This document shows positions 51,364 to 53,934 of a stretch of 53,934 bases of DNA, piece by piece. Positions within the stretch are counted from its first letter, which is position 1. Each line of letters starts with the position of its first letter. Location of the stretch: NCBI GenBank assembly GCA_026127935.1, contig JAJSLL010000014.1, positions 1 through 53,934 on the forward strand, given 5' to 3'. The notes beneath the pieces were generated by a model. It had not been told where the DNA came from. It saw nothing but the letters and a program-made list of their open reading frames with translations, and searched no databases. Source of the DNA: Thermoplasmatales archaeon (GTDB lineage Archaea; Thermoplasmatota; Thermoplasmata; Thermoplasmatales; GCA-001856825). A program made the translations under genes and the position numbers.

Positions 51364-51747
51364 CTATATTGTAAATGACTCTATCGACCCAAAAAGTTCC
51401 CTTTCGAATTTCTTTATGAGTGCAGAGGCTTTCGGGTATACTTGATCGGTAATCTGAGAAACGCTCAGCACACGAATTTTAGTGACTTCTCCCACCTGAA
51501 AAATTATCATCTTGCATGGCACAAACAGGCCATTTAAGTCATCCTGTTCAATGATTTCTTTAGCAGCTGCTGGTTTGCATATCTCCAAGATGTGGTAATC
51601 CTTGAACTCAAAATTCAATGCGTTCTTCAAAATGTTCGTAACATTCACATCGGCAATTATGACAAAACCATCTTTTTTGATGTGTACAAGGAAGGAAGAC
51701 ATTACGTCTTCTAGATCCGCATTAAATTCTCTTGAGGCATAGAACAT
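51364..51747 (-). CDS. DUF302 family protein
   Basis: A 127-residue DUF302 protein. It has the typical layout of an N-terminal amphipathic helix and FVIIADVNVTNILK (about 28-41), then YHILEICKPAAAKEIIE (about 51-67), which is the conserved family stretch, and PCKMIIFQVGEVTKIRV (about 77-93). Members are small, mostly cytoplasmic, and of unknown function. They may bind or sense small molecules, and some are found with respiratory or thiol-redox genes. The AhpD-like gene lies 61 nt downstream on the same strand. Confidence 0.85.
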   Translation of the reverse strand: MFYASREFNADLEDVMSSFLVHIKKDGFVIIADVNVTNILKNALNFEFKDYHILEICKPAAAKEIIEQDDLNGLFVPCKMIIFQVGEVTKIRVLSVSQITDQVYPKASALIKKFERELFGSIESFTI

Positions 51748-51895
51748 AATAAATTAATCCAAGTTTAGATAAGAATCTTTTGTAATGATGGACAGACAAG
51801 CGGATTTAGAGAAACGATCACACAATCAAACTCAGACAAGGAAAAGTAATCAAAAAACAAAATAAGATAAAATTCTGGAGCAATTTTAGCAAAGT

Positions 51896-52066
51896 TTACT
51901 GTCGTTTTTGCAACAAACTAGATATTACGCTGTGAGCGTGGGTCCATGTGGGTACATGAGATATAGCATTTGTGAGCCCAACTATATGAGCGGTCGCTAC
52001 CGTCGTGCCCACGACTCCCGCTGCAATTGCCAGTCCCTTCGCTACTGCCAATCCTGTAACTGTCAT
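51896..52066 (-). CDS. 56-residue hydrophobic Gly/Ala-rich peptide (unknown)
   Basis: A 56-residue frame starting at ATG 52066, with an in-frame TTG at 52144 as a longer alternative (82 residues). The first 35 residues are a single hydrophobic glycine/alanine/valine stretch (GLAIAAGVVGTTVATAHIVG), followed by four histidines in a polar C-terminal half ending LLQKRQ. It could be a single-pass membrane peptide, a toxin or a small bacteriocin-like peptide. A TTAAA box about 25 nt upstream of the ATG would allow a leaderless transcript. The 560-nt space between the DUF302 gene and the next gene otherwise shows nothing. Confidence 0.35.
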   Translation of the reverse strand: MTVTGLAVAKGLAIAAGVVGTTVATAHIVGLTNAISHVPTWTHAHSVISSLLQKRQ

Positions 52067-52272
52067 ACAGAAATGATTCGAACAGAGGTTTAAGGATTCT
52101 GGTACAAAACTCAAAAGATTCGAAAAGTGCACTAGTTGACTCAATCAATCGCAATATTCGAATAATTTAACCAGGTGAGACTCCTTTCTTTAAAGGCAAC
52201 CGCTCCCTATTTGCAACAGTCTCTCCCGAATTCAATTATTCATTTATTTCATTTAGCAATTTGGAAAGAAAG

Positions 52273-52280
52273 TTTATATA
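52273..52280 (+). promoter_or_regulatory. TATA box of the 75-residue protein gene
   Basis: TTTATATA, centred about 31 nt before the ATG at 52308, giving a leader of only a few nucleotides. A strong match to the archaeal consensus. Confidence 0.65.
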
Positions 52281-52307
52281 ACCAAGTCAAAATCTTAACC
52301 GAAAACC

Positions 52308-52535
52308 ATGAAGGAGGGGAACTTAGACAAAGAATATTCCACTGGTAGGCGGGATCAGTTTGATTTGGACCTGACTACTTTTTGGGAAAGCGTAAAGGAA
52401 ACAAAGTCAAGAGAGGACCTTATTAGAACCTTCAAAGATAAGATGTCTCTGATCATTTCTCGCCTTGCATTCGAAAGGGCAAAGATTCTGCAGATGGAAA
52501 TCGAGTTGATAGACCAGTACTATCACGGAGATTAG
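52308..52535 (+). CDS. 75-residue charged helical protein (unknown)
   Basis: A small acidic/basic protein with no membrane segment. The pattern SVKETKSREDLIRTFKDKMSLIISRLAFERAKILQMEIELI suggests two amphipathic helices that could form a coiled coil or bind a partner. I recognise no family. A well-formed TATA box precedes it and its stop is 2 nt from the stop of the convergent winged-helix gene, so the locus is compact. Support is the promoter, the length without stops and the regular helical pattern. Confidence 0.55.
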   Translation: MKEGNLDKEYSTGRRDQFDLDLTTFWESVKETKSREDLIRTFKDKMSLIISRLAFERAKILQMEIELIDQYYHGD

Positions 52536-52536
52536 T

Positions 52537-52815
52537 TCACGGCTCTTTTAGAAGTGCTTCGATCTCCTTAACTTTCTGTGCAACTAGTTTCCCCTTGTTG
52601 GTAAGGGTAATGATGTTCCGTTTGGGATAGGTTGAACTGTCGACTTTCTTCTGAATAAGTTTCAGATCCAACAAAAGGTTCACCGATCTCAGTAGTTGAA
52701 TATTGGGGATATCTGTCTCTTTGAGTATCAAGGTGACATACGAAGGGCCCTTCATTAAATACATCAAAAGTCGCATTGCGCCAGACTGAGTTTCCAGCGC
52801 CTTGACCAAAGCCAT
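52537..52815 (-). CDS. Winged-helix transcriptional regulator
   Basis: A 92-residue protein made of one winged-helix domain. GAMRLLMYLMKGPSYVTLILKETDIPNIQLLRSVNLLLDLKLIQKK (about 12-57) gives the three helices and the recognition helix, then STYPKRNIITLTNKGKLVAQKV gives the wing and final helix. It resembles MarR- or PadR-like small archaeal regulators. The target is unknown. It starts at ATG and is convergent with the 75-residue gene. Confidence 0.8.
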   Translation of the reverse strand: MALVKALETQSGAMRLLMYLMKGPSYVTLILKETDIPNIQLLRSVNLLLDLKLIQKKVDSSTYPKRNIITLTNKGKLVAQKVKEIEALLKEP

Positions 52816-52924
52816 GATTCATTATTAATTAAGCACTACATAACGAGTCATCTTTTCTTATAGATTACATAACCAATAATGTTAAAATAGTCCGATACGT
52901 TACATTGCACATAGGAGGGATATC

Positions 52925-53065
52925 ATGGGTACGGTAATCCTTAGTTTTTCTGACAAGCCTCTGAGAAGACTGAAGAAGCTTCAATCTAAGAACCTGCTAA
53001 GTTTTAAAGCAGAAACTAAAGACTCTTTGGTTAAAAGAACTCGGAAAATAAAGAGAAAAAAGTAA
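52925..53065 (+). CDS. 46-residue basic protein with strong ribosome site (unknown)
   Basis: A short frame of 46 residues, rich in lysine and arginine (pI clearly basic), with the C-terminal run VKRTRKIKRKK. It is preceded by AGGAGGGA five nucleotides before the ATG, the strongest ribosome site in the window. It could bind nucleic acid or ribosomes. I recognise no family. It lies between the winged-helix gene and the P-loop kinase. Confidence 0.5.
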   Translation: MGTVILSFSDKPLRRLKKLQSKNLLSFKAETKDSLVKRTRKIKRKK

Positions 53066-53197
53066 AGTTTTTCTTGAGGGACCATATTTTTTCCTTTACA
53101 ATGTATCCAAGTTAAGTGTTTCAGTTTCCTTTACAATTGCAGTCATTATCGGTATCTGACGACTTCACCATTTGGACAGCTCATTGTATTTGACCGA

Positions 53198-53707
53198 TTA
53201 TGAGTAGAAATCTGGATTATCTTGCATTATCATGCGTACTATTTGTTCTGGAGATTTTGAAGAAGTATCCAGATAATTTCTTGGTTTAGGTTTCAGGGAG
53301 GAGAACTCTTCCAGTAAAATCAGACATCGTTCTCCCATAGATTCTGCCCTTTCACTGTCTCTCTGTAACAAAGAACTCCTATCGGCAAGAAGTATGACGT
53401 ACTTTGAGATGACATTTCTTCTTCCGATCGAATCTAGCAGAGACTTTACTTTGTTTGGGAAAACAACGGCATCAATGACGACATCAAGATCAAAATCTAA
53501 AAAATTCTTTGTGAGTTCAGCGATATTCTCCCAAGTCAAATTGTCTTGGTTCTCGTCTTTCCAAGGAGGTAAATGTCCCCCAACGATCATATGATGCACT
53601 TGGTCTCCGGAAATCAGCGCACTTCTGGGAAGCGCATTTGCTATCAATTTTGAAATTGTTGACTTTCCAACTGCCGGTGGACCAGAGATAATATAGATTG
53701 AACCCAC
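53198..53707 (-). CDS. P-loop kinase/nucleotidyl-transferase-like protein
   Basis: I start it at GTG 53707 (169 residues), because the longer frame to 53827 would run through the tRNA gene. Walker A GPPAVGKST follows within about 15 residues. SALISGDQVHHMIVGG and LDVVIDAVVFPNKVKSLLDSIG fit small AAA/kinase-like P-loop proteins, such as chloramphenicol phosphotransferase-like or gluconate/shikimate-kinase-fold enzymes. Substrate unknown. It is transcribed downstream of tRNA-Trp in the same direction, 70 nt away. Confidence 0.75.
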   Translation of the reverse strand: MGSIYIISGPPAVGKSTISKLIANALPRSALISGDQVHHMIVGGHLPPWKDENQDNLTWENIAELTKNFLDFDLDVVIDAVVFPNKVKSLLDSIGRRNVISKYVILLADRSSLLQRDSERAESMGERCLILLEEFSSLKPKPRNYLDTSSKSPEQIVRMIMQDNPDFYS

Positions 53708-53777
53708 GATGTAGATGATTGCCTGGGCTTTAATAACTTTCTTGGATGAGCCGGCTAACGTGATTGAATTGAACCTA

Positions 53778-53916
53778 TGGGCGCACTGGGATTTGAACCC
53801 AGATCTGCGGGTATCTCTTAGGGTCATCGCTCCAGTTTATCATCAACATCAGATGACCCACATTTAATCAAACCCTAACTGGAGCCCGCTAGGATGCCTG
53901 ACTACCCCATGCGCCC
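53778..53916 (-). tRNA. tRNA-Trp (CCA) with a 66-nt intron
   Basis: The acceptor stem GGGCGCA/TGCGCCC pairs perfectly with discriminator A at 53778. The T arm CTGGG-TTCAAAT-CCCAG is intact. The anticodon stem is GCGGG/CCCGC and the loop CTCCAGA gives anticodon CCA, tryptophan. Exon 1 is 53879-53916, exon 2 is 53778-53812. CCA is not encoded. The D stem is weaker, with a G-U pair. The intron sits between positions 37 and 38, the canonical place, and the junction forms a bulge-helix-bulge (CTCC with AGAG, one mismatch) for the splicing endonuclease. Confidence 0.9.
53813..53878 (-). ncRNA. Box C/D guide RNA within the tRNA-Trp intron
   Basis: The 66-nt intron contains C-like TTGATTA (nt 8-14), D' CTGA (27-30), C' TTGATGA (33-39) and D-like ATGA (52-55). 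The C-D' and C'-D gaps are both exactly 12 nt, the canonical archaeal spacing. By the N+5 rule the D guide (GGAGC, G47) points to C34 and the D' guide (GGGTC, G22) to C39. The same two positions are methylated through the tRNA-Trp intron in Haloferax. C and D are imperfect. The D' guide pairs with G37 only after splicing. Confidence 0.7.
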
Positions 53917-53934
53917 AGTTTAACTCCTAGATGC

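Noticed and set aside
53708-53827. N-terminal extension of the P-loop kinase
   Set aside because: It would run through exon 2 and part of the intron of tRNA-Trp; the GTG at 53707 directly precedes the Walker A strand.
1-53934. CRISPR array, rRNA genes or integrase-type attachment sites
   Set aside because: No regularly spaced repeats, no rRNA-like stretch and no integrase were seen; tRNA-Trp shows no flanking duplicated 3' end within the window.

Overview
The window reads as chromosome of a euryarchaeon, most likely a member of the Thermoplasmata (Thermoplasmatales-like). Archaeal marks are an archaeal-type S-adenosylmethionine synthetase, RPA with its RPA-associated partner, Dph6, a DUF2070 membrane protein, an intron-containing tRNA-Trp, AT-rich TATA boxes about 25-30 nt before many start codons (leaderless transcripts), GGTGA-type ribosome sites and frequent GTG/TTG starts. 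Lineage marks are a tricorn-interacting-factor-like M1 aminopeptidase and the pairing of glycerate 2-kinase with pyruvate kinase, as in the non-phosphorylative Entner-Doudoroff pathway of these acidophiles. The assignment rests on gene content only.

Layout. 1-9.7 kb: a truncated 2-hydroxyacid dehydrogenase, a 29-residue C2H2 zinc finger, then a glycerolipid group (alkyl-DHAP-synthase-like FAD enzyme, lipid kinase, iron alcohol dehydrogenase, SCP2 protein, hydrolase, GlpD), a polytopic membrane protein and an ArsR regulator. 9.7-12.2 kb: the M1 aminopeptidase. 12.2-17.0 kb: an accessory island bounded by inverted copies of one insertion-sequence end. It holds a broken gene, three small membrane or zinc proteins, a 277-residue precursor with a 75-residue, 12-cysteine hydrophobic C-terminus resembling halocin C8, and an IS4-like transposase. 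17.0-25.6 kb: haem biosynthesis, hemH-hemE on one strand and radical SAM, membrane protein, hemL, hemC, hemD, hemA, hemB on the other. 25.6-30.3 kb: a second radical SAM protein, a GT4 glycosyltransferase, a flippase-like protein and a DUF2070 protein. 30.4-37.2 kb: topoisomerase I, SMC and ScpA. 37.2-51.7 kb: housekeeping genes (GNAT, MAT, PurH, RPAP-RPA-amidohydrolase, glycerate kinase, a second amidohydrolase, Dph6, pyruvate kinase, Tag, a class V aminotransferase, AhpD-like, DUF302). 51.7-53.9 kb: short genes, a winged-helix regulator, a P-loop kinase and tRNA-Trp.

How the genes work together. The haem genes cover glutamyl-tRNA to coproporphyrinogen III plus metal insertion. No recognised coproporphyrinogen or protoporphyrinogen oxidase is present, and the radical SAM and four-helix membrane proteins at the head of the operon are candidates for those steps. 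SMC and ScpA overlap by ATGA and act in chromosome organisation.

The strongest candidates for something undescribed are the halocin-C8-like archaeocin island and the 66-nt tRNA-Trp intron. The intron parses as a box C/D guide RNA whose two guides land, by the N+5 rule, on tRNA positions 34 and 39.
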